Of a stretch of DNA of 64,000 nt, positions 33,947 to 42,327 are shown piece after piece (within the stretch, counting starts at the first letter, position 1; each line of letters begins with the position of its first letter). The stretch is from assembly GCA_964649825.1 (NCBI GenBank), contig CAZYQW010000089.1:32401-96400 (forward strand). The letters are read 5' to 3'. This DNA is from CAZYQW01 sp964649825 (GTDB lineage Bacteria > Planctomycetota > B15-G4 > JADJEK01). Position numbers and translations under genes: made by a program. The notes beneath the pieces were generated by a model that made no database searches, had not been told where the DNA came from, and worked only from the letters and a program-made list of their open reading frames with translations.

Positions 33947-35179
33947 TCACCCCATCTCCCCCCACGCCTTGCGCTGGAACGTCTCGCCGTCCAGCACGGT
34001 GACTCGATGCGCGCCGACGCTCAGCACGCAGGCGAGCGCGAGGTACGTCGCGATCATCGACGAGCCGCCCGACGACAAAAACGGCAGGGTGACGCCGGTG
34101 ACGGGGAGGAGCCCGGTCGCGACGCCGGTGTTCAGGAATACCTGGAATCCGAACTGCGTGGCGACGCCGACGCAGATCAGGCGACCGAACGCGTCCCGCG
34201 TGCGCCGCGCGACGCCAAGGATCAAGGCCACGAGCAGGAAATCGAGCAGGAGGATGATCGTCGCCCCGACGAACCCCCATTCCTCGCCGATCACCGCGAA
34301 GATGAAGTCGTTGTGCCGCTCCGGCAGGTAGTCGAGCCGGTTGTGCGGTCCCTGTCCGATCCCCGTGCCGAAGATCCCGCCGGATCCGATCGAGATCATG
34401 GCGTGATAGACCTGGAAGTTCGTCCCCTGCTTCATCGTCCGGAGACCGCGCTCGACCCCGCGCGCCTCCTCGTGGAGCCCCGCCGCGCGCAGCTCCTTCG
34501 CCTTCACGGTCTGCTCCGGGATCGACTCGAAGAAGCTCGTGATCCGCGCGCGCTGGTAGTCGTGCATCAGCGGCGAGAAGAAGAGGATCACGCCGAGCAC
34601 CGCCCCTCCGCCCGCGATCGAGGCGAGGAGCAGCAGGCGCGCGCCGAAGCAGAACAGCATCGCGAAGAGTACCGGGAACAGGATCGTCGCCGATCCGAGG
34701 TCGGGCTGCTTCGCGATCAGGAGCGCCGGAAAAAGGGTCAGCGCGAAAGGACCGATGAGGTCGCGCGGCCGCGTCGGCCGCGGCCGATAGCGAAGCCACG
34801 TCGCGAGGGTCAGCACGACGGCGAGCTTCGCGAACTCGGACGGCTGCAGCGTGAACCCGAACGGCAAACGGATCCAGCTCTGCGTGCTCCGCACCTCGTC
34901 GCCGCTCAGGAGCTGGTAGAGGAGGAGCGCGATCGCTCCGAGGTACGCGATCGGCGCCGCGCGCGCGAGGAACGGATACGGGAAGCGTACGATCACCGCG
35001 ACGACGGGGAGGACGACGCCGACGTAGAGGAGCTGGCGCGACACGAGCCCCGACCCGACCTCGGGATCGTGCGTCGTCGACCAGACGAAGACGAGCCCGA
35101 TGAGGGTCAGCACGAGCGCGACGGCGAGAACGTGCCAGTCGAACTCATCGAATGCGTTCGCGGTGCGACGTCGTTTCAC
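33947..35179 (-). CDS. rodA: RodA, SEDS-family peptidoglycan glycosyltransferase
   Basis: Polymerises glycan strands from lipid II during side-wall growth, together with the class B PBP encoded just upstream. The GTG at 35179 overlaps the mrdA stop (GTGA) and gives 410 residues with about ten membrane helices. Family marks include SWIRLPFGFTLQPSEFAKLA, KQPDLGSATILFPVLF, GQGPHNRLDYLPERHNDFIF with the conserved loop aspartate, AVIGEEWGFVGATI, and the end TGVTLPFLSSGGSSMIATYL. A 50-residue charged loop (TVKAKELRAAGLHEEARGVE) is typical of RodA. It is the last gene of the rod cluster. Confidence 0.95.
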   Translation of the reverse strand: MKRRRTANAFDEFDWHVLAVALVLTLIGLVFVWSTTHDPEVGSGLVSRQLLYVGVVLPVVAVIVRFPYPFLARAAPIAYLGAIALLLYQLLSGDEVRSTQSWIRLPFGFTLQPSEFAKLAVVLTLATWLRYRPRPTRPRDLIGPFALTLFPALLIAKQPDLGSATILFPVLFAMLFCFGARLLLLASIAGGGAVLGVILFFSPLMHDYQRARITSFFESIPEQTVKAKELRAAGLHEEARGVERGLRTMKQGTNFQVYHAMISIGSGGIFGTGIGQGPHNRLDYLPERHNDFIFAVIGEEWGFVGATIILLLDFLLVALILGVARRTRDAFGRLICVGVATQFGFQVFLNTGVATGLLPVTGVTLPFLSSGGSSMIATYLALACVLSVGAHRVTVLDGETFQRKAWGEMG

Positions 35180-37437
35180 CGGAGCCCCCCGTCGAAGAAC
35201 GCCTGGAACTCCGGCTGCTCGAGGATCTCGGCGACGATCGGGGTACCGGCCGCGCCGCCGCCGACGCCGACGTTCTCGAGGAAGACCGCGAACGCGAGCC
35301 GCGGGGAGTGATGCGGGAGAAACCCAGCGATCCAGGCGTGGTCCTCCTCGCCGGCGGCCTGCGGCGTGCCGGTCTTCGCGGCCACGGCGAACGGGCGCAG
35401 ATCGAACTCGTCCCGCGGCCGCGCCGTCCCGGTCTCGGCCGCCGCGATCATCCCCGACTTGATGAGGCGCAGGGTCTCGGGCCGGAGGCCGATCTCGACC
35501 GGACGGGCCTTCTCGACGTCGACCCCCCCGATCCGATCGACGAGCCACGGCGTCACCCGGAACCCCCCGTTCGCGATGACGGCCATCGACGCCGCGACCT
35601 GCAGCGGCGTCACGTCGTCGACCGCGGCGTGCCCGATCGCCGTACGCATCGTGAACGTGACGCCGCGACCGTTCCGCTGGAACGGGCACGGAAGCTCGCC
35701 GACCGATGCCCCGCCGAACGGCAGCCCGATCGTCTCGGGCGACCCGAAGCCGGTGGCGCGACCGAAACCGAACTTGTCCGCCATCGTCAGGATCGCGTCC
35801 AGGTCGACGTCGCGGCTCATCTTGTCGAAGAAGATGTTGCACGACTTCTCGAGCGCCTCGGCCACGCCGATCGCACCGTGGTGGCCGAGGCACTTGAGCC
35901 GGGTGCGACCGACCTGCAGGTACCTCTCGCAGGTGTAAGTCGTCTGCGCGTCGATCGCCCCCGACTCGAGGCCGGCCGCGGCCGAGACGATCTTGAACAC
36001 CGAGCCCGGCGGCGGCGGATTTCCCGGCGGTCGATAGGCGCGCGGGTAGAGCGGCCGGCGCTCATCCCGAAGGAGGCCTCCGTAGTCGCGGCGTATCTCG
36101 TTGCGGGTCGGCTCGGGCGCGGTGGCCATCACGCGGATCGCGCCGTCGCGCACGTCCAGCATCACGATGGCGCCCTTCTCGACCCGAGCGTCGAGCACGC
36201 GCTCGCATGCCCGCTGGAGCTCGACGTCGAGCGACAGCACGACGTCCTTCCCGTCGACCGGCGGCGTCAGCTCCAGGAGTCGCGTCGCGTTCTTCGCGCT
36301 GTCGCGCTCGACGAGGCGCCAGCCGCGCCGGCCGCGCACCACCGGCTCGAGCAGCGCCTCGAGCCCGACGCGCCCCTGCTCTTCGTCCGAGTGGTAGTTG
36401 CCGTAGCGGATGCGCGCCTCGAGCGACGCGATCCGCTCCGCCGTCTCGACGTCGATCTGCTCCGGCGGGCGGCTCTTCAGCTCCTGATAGAGGAGCGCGT
36501 CCTCCTCGGCTCGTTCCAACCCGCTCTCGGACGGGTATCCGACCCAGCCGAGCAGCGTGGTCGCGACGTCTTGGGATTCCTCCGGGTAGCTGCGGCGGTG
36601 CACGTCCCGGATCTCGAAACCGCCGAACCGCTCCGGCACGAGGTTCACGAGGAAGACCGCACGATACGGAACGGAGCGCTCGATCCAGCGGTCGCGCCGT
36701 TCGAGGTCACGACGAACGGCGCGGACCTGTCGCGCCGACAGCGGCGTCGGGTTCGACTCGACCGCCCGGACGACGGCGGCGTCGAGATCGAGCACCTCCT
36801 GGTCGAGCAGGTCGATGAACGCGTCCGGCTCCATCTCGATCGCGCCGGCCAGGTCGAACAGCGACTGGCGTTGAACCGCGATCCGCTCGACGGCTCGCTT
36901 CACGGCGCCGTCGACGTAGGAGTGGAACGGCGCGTCCTCGTCGCGCGACAGCCGCGTCTCGCGAAACCCTCGAGGGTCGAGACCGAGGAGGCCGCGCGCG
37001 TAGAACTCGACGTCGCCGCGCAGCCGAGCGGTGACGCCCTCGAGCTGGCTCGGGGAGATCTCGAGCGCGGCGCGGACGAACGGCGCGGGATCCGTGAGGA
37101 TCCGCCGGATGGTGGCCCCTCCCGCTCGGTCTCGCCCCAAGTCCTCGTGAAGGAGGCGATCGGCCCCGAGCACGAGGCCGACCGGCGTCTCCCTCCGGAA
37201 CGTGTTGAACACGAACGACAGCCGGTGGACCGTCTCCCCCTCGGCAAGCGGCCGACCGTAGCGGTCGTAGATTCCGCCCCGCGAGAAAGGTACCGGCCGT
37301 CCTCCCAGGCGGCTCGCGCGCGCCTCCGCCTCCCAGAACCCGCGCGTCGCGAACTGCAAGTGGACGAGCCGGGCCTCGACGAGGAGGAACAGGGCCGCGA
37401 AAATCAGCAGCAGTACGCGCAGCCGCCGGAGCGTCAT
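35176..37437 (-). CDS. mrdA: Penicillin-binding protein 2 (MrdA), elongasome transpeptidase
   Basis: Cross-links peptidoglycan in the elongasome. A cytoplasmic stub and one membrane helix (LRVLLLIFAALFLLVEARLV) precede the outer domains, beginning FSRGGIYDRYGRPLAEGE. The transpeptidase motifs are all present: PGSVFKIVSAAAG (SxxK), KSCNIFFDKM (SxN) and VAAKTGTPQAAGEEDHAWIA (KTGT). CERYLQVGRTRLKCLGHHG before SxN is usual for PBP2. At 753 residues it is about 120 longer than E. coli PBP2; the extra length is in the N-terminal pedestal, which is rich in charged helices. It overlaps rodA by four bases. Confidence 0.95.
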   Translation of the reverse strand: MTLRRLRVLLLIFAALFLLVEARLVHLQFATRGFWEAEARASRLGGRPVPFSRGGIYDRYGRPLAEGETVHRLSFVFNTFRRETPVGLVLGADRLLHEDLGRDRAGGATIRRILTDPAPFVRAALEISPSQLEGVTARLRGDVEFYARGLLGLDPRGFRETRLSRDEDAPFHSYVDGAVKRAVERIAVQRQSLFDLAGAIEMEPDAFIDLLDQEVLDLDAAVVRAVESNPTPLSARQVRAVRRDLERRDRWIERSVPYRAVFLVNLVPERFGGFEIRDVHRRSYPEESQDVATTLLGWVGYPSESGLERAEEDALLYQELKSRPPEQIDVETAERIASLEARIRYGNYHSDEEQGRVGLEALLEPVVRGRRGWRLVERDSAKNATRLLELTPPVDGKDVVLSLDVELQRACERVLDARVEKGAIVMLDVRDGAIRVMATAPEPTRNEIRRDYGGLLRDERRPLYPRAYRPPGNPPPPGSVFKIVSAAAGLESGAIDAQTTYTCERYLQVGRTRLKCLGHHGAIGVAEALEKSCNIFFDKMSRDVDLDAILTMADKFGFGRATGFGSPETIGLPFGGASVGELPCPFQRNGRGVTFTMRTAIGHAAVDDVTPLQVAASMAVIANGGFRVTPWLVDRIGGVDVEKARPVEIGLRPETLRLIKSGMIAAAETGTARPRDEFDLRPFAVAAKTGTPQAAGEEDHAWIAGFLPHHSPRLAFAVFLENVGVGGGAAGTPIVAEILEQPEFQAFFDGGLR

Positions 37438-37503
37438 CTTCGGGCATCCATCGCACGGCTCGTTCTACCGGGCACGAGACGTTCCGCGAAGGACGAAACC
37501 GCG

Positions 37504-37977
37504 TCAGGGACCGATGCGGAGCCGTCGGAGCAGCCCAACGATCGCGGGCGCGAGCAGGGTGGCGGAGAGCGTCCCGACCGAGAGTCGAAACATCCCGATC
37601 GCTCCGGCCTCGCCGCCGAACGGGATGAGCAGGCCGAGCAACGATCGGAGGAGCACGTAGATCACGCCGACGAGGAACGCGACGACCCAGACCGTCACGA
37701 TGCGATCGCGAAAGAGCATGCGACGGAGGAGGAGCACGACGTACGCGGGCGCGAGGTAGAGCAGGAGCAGTCCACCGAACGGCGCGAGGTCGAGCGCGGA
37801 CCGCAGCAGCGCGAGGAGCCCGACCGCGTAGGCGAGGCGCTCGCGCCGCGCGAAGAGGCCGAGGTAGACGATCAACACCGGACCCAGGTCCGGCACGAGG
37901 ATCGACGCCCGCCCGATGAACGCCTGCGCGAACAGGAGCAACGCGGAGGCGAGCGCGAACGGAACGTACGACAGCAC
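37504..37977 (-). CDS. mreD: MreD, rod-shape-determining membrane protein
   Basis: 157 residues with about five membrane helices, the normal size for MreD. Readable parts are YVPFALASALLLFAQAFIGR, ILVPDLGPVLIVYLGLFARR, AYAVGLLALLRSALDLAPFG and LLLYLAPAYVVLLLRRMLF. The LDLAPFG motif after the second helix matches the usual MreD DxxxxxPlG region. It is three bases after mreC and 66 before mrdA. Sequence alone is weakly conserved in this family, so the assignment leans on topology and gene order. Confidence 0.88.
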   Translation of the reverse strand: MLSYVPFALASALLLFAQAFIGRASILVPDLGPVLIVYLGLFARRERLAYAVGLLALLRSALDLAPFGGLLLLYLAPAYVVLLLRRMLFRDRIVTVWVVAFLVGVIYVLLRSLLGLLIPFGGEAGAIGMFRLSVGTLSATLLAPAIVGLLRRLRIGP

Positions 37978-37980
37978 GCG

Positions 37981-39255
37981 TCAGGCACCTCCCCATGGAT
38001 CGGCCGGAAGTCCCTTGCGTTGAAGCGCCTCCACCCGAGCCCCGGCGTTGCGCCCCTCGCACGTCAGCTCGAACTCGACGCCGTCGACCGTGGAGACCTG
38101 CCCGACGATCAGTCCTCGCGGGACGTGCACGCCACGACCGGCGGTGACGATGAGATCGCCGGCCGCCGGCGCGACGCCATCCTCGAGGACCCGCATCCGT
38201 CCTCCCCGCGACAAGACGCGCGTCGTCTGGACCGCGATCGGCCACGTGCGCCCCTCCCCGAGCACGAGGAACGTCGTCTCCTGCCCCGGATCGAACACGC
38301 CGCGTACGCGAGCCGCGCCGGCGACGCTTCCCTCGATCACTCCCGCGAACCAGCCGTCGCACGTCACCGCCGCGCCGTCGGGAAGACCGCTCCCCGCGAG
38401 AAACGCCGCGTCCCGTGCCGCGGACGCGGAGCCGCACGAAAGTCGCACGACTTCGCGCCGCAGGAATCCCGTCCTCGTCACCGGCGTCGCCGACGGAGTC
38501 GGCAGGACGACGACCGCGTCCAGCGACCGCACGTCGAGCACGGGGACGGCTCGGAACGTGTCGGTCCCCGTCGCGGCCAGCATCTCGTCGACACGGAGCT
38601 CCCCGACGCGGAGCCCGGGCGGCAGGCGCGGCACCGACGACGGCAGCAGGTCGTCGACGGCGGGCACGATCACCGGGACGCCCGCCGCCAGCCCCGTCTG
38701 TCGCTCCGGGTGCACGACCGACGCGGTCCACGCGCGCCGATCGAGGCCCACGAGCACGAACCGAACCTCGCGCTCCTCGGCCTCGAGGAGGCACGCGGCG
38801 GCGAAGCGCGCCTCGGGCGTCCAGGGCGTCACCACCACGGCGCAACCGGCCTCGCACCGTTCGACGACGCCGACCGCGACGTTCCCCGCGATCACCGGGT
38901 CGCCGGGCGCGGCCGCGACGTCCCTCCCGAGGTCGACGAGGAGCCGCCGCCGCGTCCCGTCGATCGCGATGATGCGCGCCACGATCGCCGCGCGGTCCGG
39001 TGCGAACCGATCCGCTCCCGCCCGGAGGACGTCGTTCCAGCGACCAAGCCCCTCCTCCAACCGCTCCAGCCGCCTGGCCGTCGCGTCCTCCACCGGCGGC
39101 TCGGCGACGCGACGGTAGAGCGCGCTCGCCGCCGCGTCGAGCGGCCGGAAGAGGTGAATCGCGGCGATGTCCGGTTTCCGCAGGAACCGCGGCGCGGCTG
39201 GAGTGATGGCCACGAGCGCGAGGCCGAGCACGACGAGCTCGCCGTGCGGTTTCAT
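37981..39255 (-). CDS. mreC: MreC, rod-shape-determining protein (divergent)
   Basis: The ATG at 39255 gives 424 residues beginning MKPHGELVVLGLALVAITPA, a membrane helix; a longer frame adds a non-hydrophobic head and is rejected. A coiled coil follows (DATARRLERLEEGLGRWNDV), then two beta-barrel domains: IIAIDGTRRRLLVDLGRDVA, GDPVIAGNVAVGVVERCEAG and later GDLIVTAGRGVHVPRGLIVG, QVSTVDGVEFELTCE. It is longer than usual (about 280-370 residues) because the middle domain carries extra strands. It precedes mreD directly but is cut off from mreB by a sigma/anti-sigma pair. Confidence 0.85.
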   Translation of the reverse strand: MKPHGELVVLGLALVAITPAAPRFLRKPDIAAIHLFRPLDAAASALYRRVAEPPVEDATARRLERLEEGLGRWNDVLRAGADRFAPDRAAIVARIIAIDGTRRRLLVDLGRDVAAAPGDPVIAGNVAVGVVERCEAGCAVVVTPWTPEARFAAACLLEAEEREVRFVLVGLDRRAWTASVVHPERQTGLAAGVPVIVPAVDDLLPSSVPRLPPGLRVGELRVDEMLAATGTDTFRAVPVLDVRSLDAVVVLPTPSATPVTRTGFLRREVVRLSCGSASAARDAAFLAGSGLPDGAAVTCDGWFAGVIEGSVAGAARVRGVFDPGQETTFLVLGEGRTWPIAVQTTRVLSRGGRMRVLEDGVAPAAGDLIVTAGRGVHVPRGLIVGQVSTVDGVEFELTCEGRNAGARVEALQRKGLPADPWGGA

Positions 39256-39525
39256 CGCGTCGGCCTCGCGCGGCACGTCCACGTCAGGGCACGACCGATC
39301 GTGGCGTGGTACGAGCGGGATCCGATCGAACGACAGCGCACGCGATTCCATCCGAACGAGGCGAAGCTGCTCAGAGGACACCGTCGGCGCGGGACGAATT
39401 CAACAATCCGTTCCCGTTTCGAGCGAGGCATCTCCGTTCCTGGCCACGGGGAGCGTTCCTTGCGTGGCCTCCCCTACCTCACGCCGAATGATCGCGCCGA
39501 ATGCGCTCGTCGTACCCGTGACGCC

Positions 39526-40170
39526 CTAAGTGGTCAGCTCGTCGTGCTGCGACGAGTGGATCAAGAGGAGGCAACCGTTCTCGGTCCACTGCTCGCCGTG
39601 GAGCGTCCGCGACTCGAGACGCTCGAAGTCCCCGGCGAGCATGACCGAGTCGCCGTGCCTGAGGTCCCCGTCGAGGACGTAGCACTCCTCGACGCCGCCG
39701 TGTCGATGGGACGGGTAGCGCGACCCCGGCTCCATGCGGATCATCATCGTGACGACGTCGCGGTCCGAGTCGACCGCCAACCGCCGCACCGCGACGCCCG
39801 GAACGTCGGTCGCCTCCCACTCGCCCTCCGAGCCGCGCACGAGCAGGCGCCCGGAGGACGACGTCCCGACCCACCGCTTCCACACCTGGGTCGCGGCCGC
39901 GGAATCGGCTGCCTTCCCCTCTCGGTCCGCTCGGATCGACCGCATCAGCGATTCTTTCACCCGGGCCGGAGGAATCCGGGGCGAGACCGACAACGCGAGA
40001 TCGGCGACGAGCGCCTGGAGCCGCCAGACCTCGCGCCGGTGCTCCTCGTCCGCGGAGTCGAGCCAGGTCTCGAAGGTGCGGCGTTCGGCGTCGTTCATCG
40101 TGTGAAGCACGTAGGCGAGGGCGCGGTCCTCGGAGTCCTCGGAGTCGTGGGCAGGAGGTGCTTGATCCAT
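39526..40170 (-). CDS. ChrR-like cupin anti-sigma factor
   Basis: 214 residues in two parts. The N-terminal half is helical, with DRALAYVLHTMNDAERRTFE and WLDSADEEHRREVWRLQALV, as in anti-sigma domains of the ChrR/RskA type. The C-terminal half is a cupin barrel: MIRMEPGSRYPSHRHGGVEE, CYVLDGDLRHGDSVMLAGDF and WTENGCLLLIHSSQHDEL. The SHRHxxxEE motif supplies metal ligands. In Rhodobacter, ChrR holds SigE until singlet oxygen acts. There is no membrane segment. It lies nine bases after the sigma gene. It is positioned inside the mre cluster, which suggests stress control of cell-wall growth. Confidence 0.87.
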   Translation of the reverse strand: MDQAPPAHDSEDSEDRALAYVLHTMNDAERRTFETWLDSADEEHRREVWRLQALVADLALSVSPRIPPARVKESLMRSIRADREGKAADSAAATQVWKRWVGTSSSGRLLVRGSEGEWEATDVPGVAVRRLAVDSDRDVVTMMIRMEPGSRYPSHRHGGVEECYVLDGDLRHGDSVMLAGDFERLESRTLHGEQWTENGCLLLIHSSQHDELTT

Positions 40171-40179
40171 GGCTCTTTC

Positions 40180-40761
40180 CTACGGTTCGGTCTCGACGTC
40201 GAGCGGGGCCAGGATGCGGCGCAGCTTCATCATGCCGGAGCGAATCCGCGTCTTCACCGTTCCGAGCGGCTGCTGGAGCGCGCTCGCGATCACGCGGTGG
40301 CTCGCGCCTCCGAAGTATGCCCACTGCATCACCTCGCGCTCCTCGTTCGAGATCCGGGCGAGGGCATCGCGCACGACGCGCCGGCGTTCGGCCGCGATCA
40401 TGGTATCGACCTCGGCGTCGTCATCCGCGATCTCGAAGTCGGACCCGCCGAGGGGACGCTCGATGACCACCGGGCCGCTCTTCGCACGCAAGGCGTCCAA
40501 GGCGCGGCTGCGCGCGATCGTCAAGATCCACGTCATCGTCGAGCCGCGCCGCGGGTCGAAGGTGCACGCCCGTCGCCAGAGGTGCAAAAAGACGTCTCCC
40601 GTCGCCTCCTCGGCCGCGCAATCGTCGCGAAGCACCCGGGAGATGAACCCGAAGACAGCGGACGCCGTGCGATCGTAGAGCTCGCCGAGCGCCCGATCGT
40701 CTCGTTCCGCCACGCGCTGGACCAGCTCGGCCAGCGGATCCGAACCGGAACGAAGCGCCAT
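40180..40761 (-). CDS. ECF RNA polymerase sigma factor, partner of ChrR-like protein
   Basis: 193 residues from the ATG at 40761, chosen because the conserved domain starts there (LAELVQRVAERDDRALGELY) and a GGAT precedes it; starts at 40803 or 40881 are possible. Region 2 includes DRTASAVFGFISRVLRDDCA, AEEATGDVFLHLWRRA and MTWILTIARSRALDALRAKS. Region 4 reads ISNEEREVMQWAYFGGASHR, then LQQPLGTVKTRIRSGMMKLR. The LHLWRRA and GGASHRVIA words are typical of sigma factors paired with ChrR-type or RskA-type anti-sigma proteins. It sits between mreB and its own anti-sigma gene. Confidence 0.9.
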   Translation of the reverse strand: MALRSGSDPLAELVQRVAERDDRALGELYDRTASAVFGFISRVLRDDCAAEEATGDVFLHLWRRACTFDPRRGSTMTWILTIARSRALDALRAKSGPVVIERPLGGSDFEIADDDAEVDTMIAAERRRVVRDALARISNEEREVMQWAYFGGASHRVIASALQQPLGTVKTRIRSGMMKLRRILAPLDVETEP

Positions 40762-40885
40762 GGGATCCGACCGTGAGACCGAGGAACGTAGAAACGCACT
40801 CATGCCGAGGATACGGGCCGAACCGACCGGGTGGATGGGCAGAACGCGGCCGTTTTTTTCTTCTCGCGCGTCCGCGGACACGCAC

Positions 40886-41953
40886 TCAGACCTCGTCGCT
40901 GGTCTCCAGGACCTTCGAGTAGAGCTCGATCTGGTTCAGGAACTCGCCGGTGCCGCGGGCCACGCAGGTGAGCGGGTCTTCGGCCACCCGGACCGGCAGC
41001 TCGATCTCTTCCTCGATCGCGCGCGCGAGCCCGCGGAGCAATGCGCCGCCGCCGGCCAGGGTAATGCCATTGTGGACGAGGTCGGCGGAGAGCTCCGGCG
41101 GAGTGTGCTCGAGGCAATGCCGGATCGCGTCGATGATCTCGCGCACCGGCTGCGCGAGCGCTTCGCGGATCTCCTCCGACGTAATGATCGCGCGGCGCGG
41201 CAGGTTCTTCTGCATGTCGCGGCCCGCGATCTCCATCTTCTTCTCCTCGCGGAGGGGGTAGGCGGAGCCGATCGTCATCTTGATCGCCTCGGCGGTCTGC
41301 TCGCCGATCAGCAGGTTGTAGTTCTTCCGGAGGTAGGCGATGATCGCCTCGTCCATCTCGTCGCCGGCGACCCGCACCGACTGCGCGGTCACGATCCCGA
41401 ACAACGAGATCACCGCGACCTCGGTCGTCCCGCCGCCGATGTCCACGATCATGCTGGCGGTCGGTTCAGCGATCGGCATGCCGGCCCCGATCCCAGCCGC
41501 GATCGGTTCGAGCACGAGGTAGACGGTCCGCGCCCCGGCTCGCTCGGCCGAGTTGATCACCGCACGCTTCTCGACCGCGGTGATGCCCGACGGAATCGAG
41601 ATGACGATCCGCGGCCGCACCAGGAACGACCGGTTGTGGACCTTCCGGATGAAGTACCGGAGCATCTTCTCGGTGATCTCGAAGTCCGCGATGACGCCGT
41701 TCTTCAGCGGCCGGATGGCGACGATGTTGCCGGGGGTCTTCCCGAGCATCTCCTTCGCCTGGATCCCGACCGCGTTGCCGTCGAGCAGCACCTCGTTCGT
41801 CCCCTTCTTGACGGCGACGACCGACGGTTCCGAGAGGATGATCCCCTCGTTCTGCACGCAGACGAGCGTGTTCGCGGTCCCCAGATCGATCCCCATGTCG
41901 ATCGAGAATCGACCGATCAACCACTCCAGGGGGCGAAGGAATCGTCCGTTCAC
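40886..41953 (-). CDS. mreB: MreB, actin-like cell-shape protein
   Basis: Bacterial actin that forms membrane-bound filaments guiding the elongasome. I use the GTG at 41953 (355 residues, VNGRFLRPLEWLIGRFSIDM) because it leaves the normal short head before the ATPase core; GTG 41965 or an upstream TTG are alternatives. Nucleotide motifs are IDMGIDLGTANTLVCVQNEG, GKTPGNIVAIRPLKNGVIAD, DIGGGTTEVAVISLFGIV and LAGGGALLRGLARAIEEE. The N-terminal WLIGRF could be the membrane-binding helix. It lies 159 bases after a newly found 56-residue membrane-protein gene, and is followed by an ECF sigma gene. Confidence 0.94.
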   Translation of the reverse strand: MNGRFLRPLEWLIGRFSIDMGIDLGTANTLVCVQNEGIILSEPSVVAVKKGTNEVLLDGNAVGIQAKEMLGKTPGNIVAIRPLKNGVIADFEITEKMLRYFIRKVHNRSFLVRPRIVISIPSGITAVEKRAVINSAERAGARTVYLVLEPIAAGIGAGMPIAEPTASMIVDIGGGTTEVAVISLFGIVTAQSVRVAGDEMDEAIIAYLRKNYNLLIGEQTAEAIKMTIGSAYPLREEKKMEIAGRDMQKNLPRRAIITSEEIREALAQPVREIIDAIRHCLEHTPPELSADLVHNGITLAGGGALLRGLARAIEEEIELPVRVAEDPLTCVARGTGEFLNQIELYSKVLETSDEV

Positions 41954-42112
41954 GGGATTCGGCACCAAGGAGTTGGAGGAAATTCCCCGAACAGGATGGA
42001 CCCGGACGTTCCGGACCCGATTCCCCACGCACGCGATGCGCTGGCCGCGCTGCAATTGCAACGCGCCCTGACCTCGGGGTGCGGGGCGCGCAACACGCGT
42101 TTCGAGGCTCCG

Positions 42113-42283
42113 TCAACCGGCGAAGGGACCGACTCCGTAATGGGCACCGAGCTCCTTGAATCCGATGACGATCCCGATGACGAGCGCGACGAACGTCGCG
42201 ACGATGAGTCCCGTCTCGAGCCCACCCCCGGACACCTCTTCTTCGTCGACCTCTTCGATTTCGTCGATGTCACGCTTGGCCAT
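42113..42283 (-). CDS. Small single-pass membrane protein (56 aa)
   Basis: A short gene not obvious to length filters. The ATG at 42283 has AAAGGA nine bases upstream, and the frame ends at the TGA at 42113. The product has an acidic head (MAKRDIDEIEEVDEEEVSGG), one membrane helix (TGLIVATFVALVIGIVIGF) and a short tail (KELGAHYGVGPFAG). Codons use G or C at the third position like real genes here. It lies between the coiled-coil membrane protein and mreB, all on the same strand. I do not recognise the family; a role with MreB or the coiled-coil protein is a guess from position. Confidence 0.72.
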   Translation of the reverse strand: MAKRDIDEIEEVDEEEVSGGGLETGLIVATFVALVIGIVIGFKELGAHYGVGPFAG

Positions 42284-42327
42284 GTGTCAGCGTCCTTTCA
42301 GCGTCGGATCCGAGGCCTCTTAACCTC

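Noticed and set aside
39306..39491. 61-residue plus-strand frame between the anti-sigma gene and mreC
   Set aside because: No ribosome site and no sensible protein features; the 270-base gap more likely holds the mreC promoter, although I saw no clear match.
35152..40776. 1874-residue plus-strand open frame across the mre cluster
   Set aside because: Runs antisense to six recognisable genes and has the arginine-rich composition of a shadow frame.
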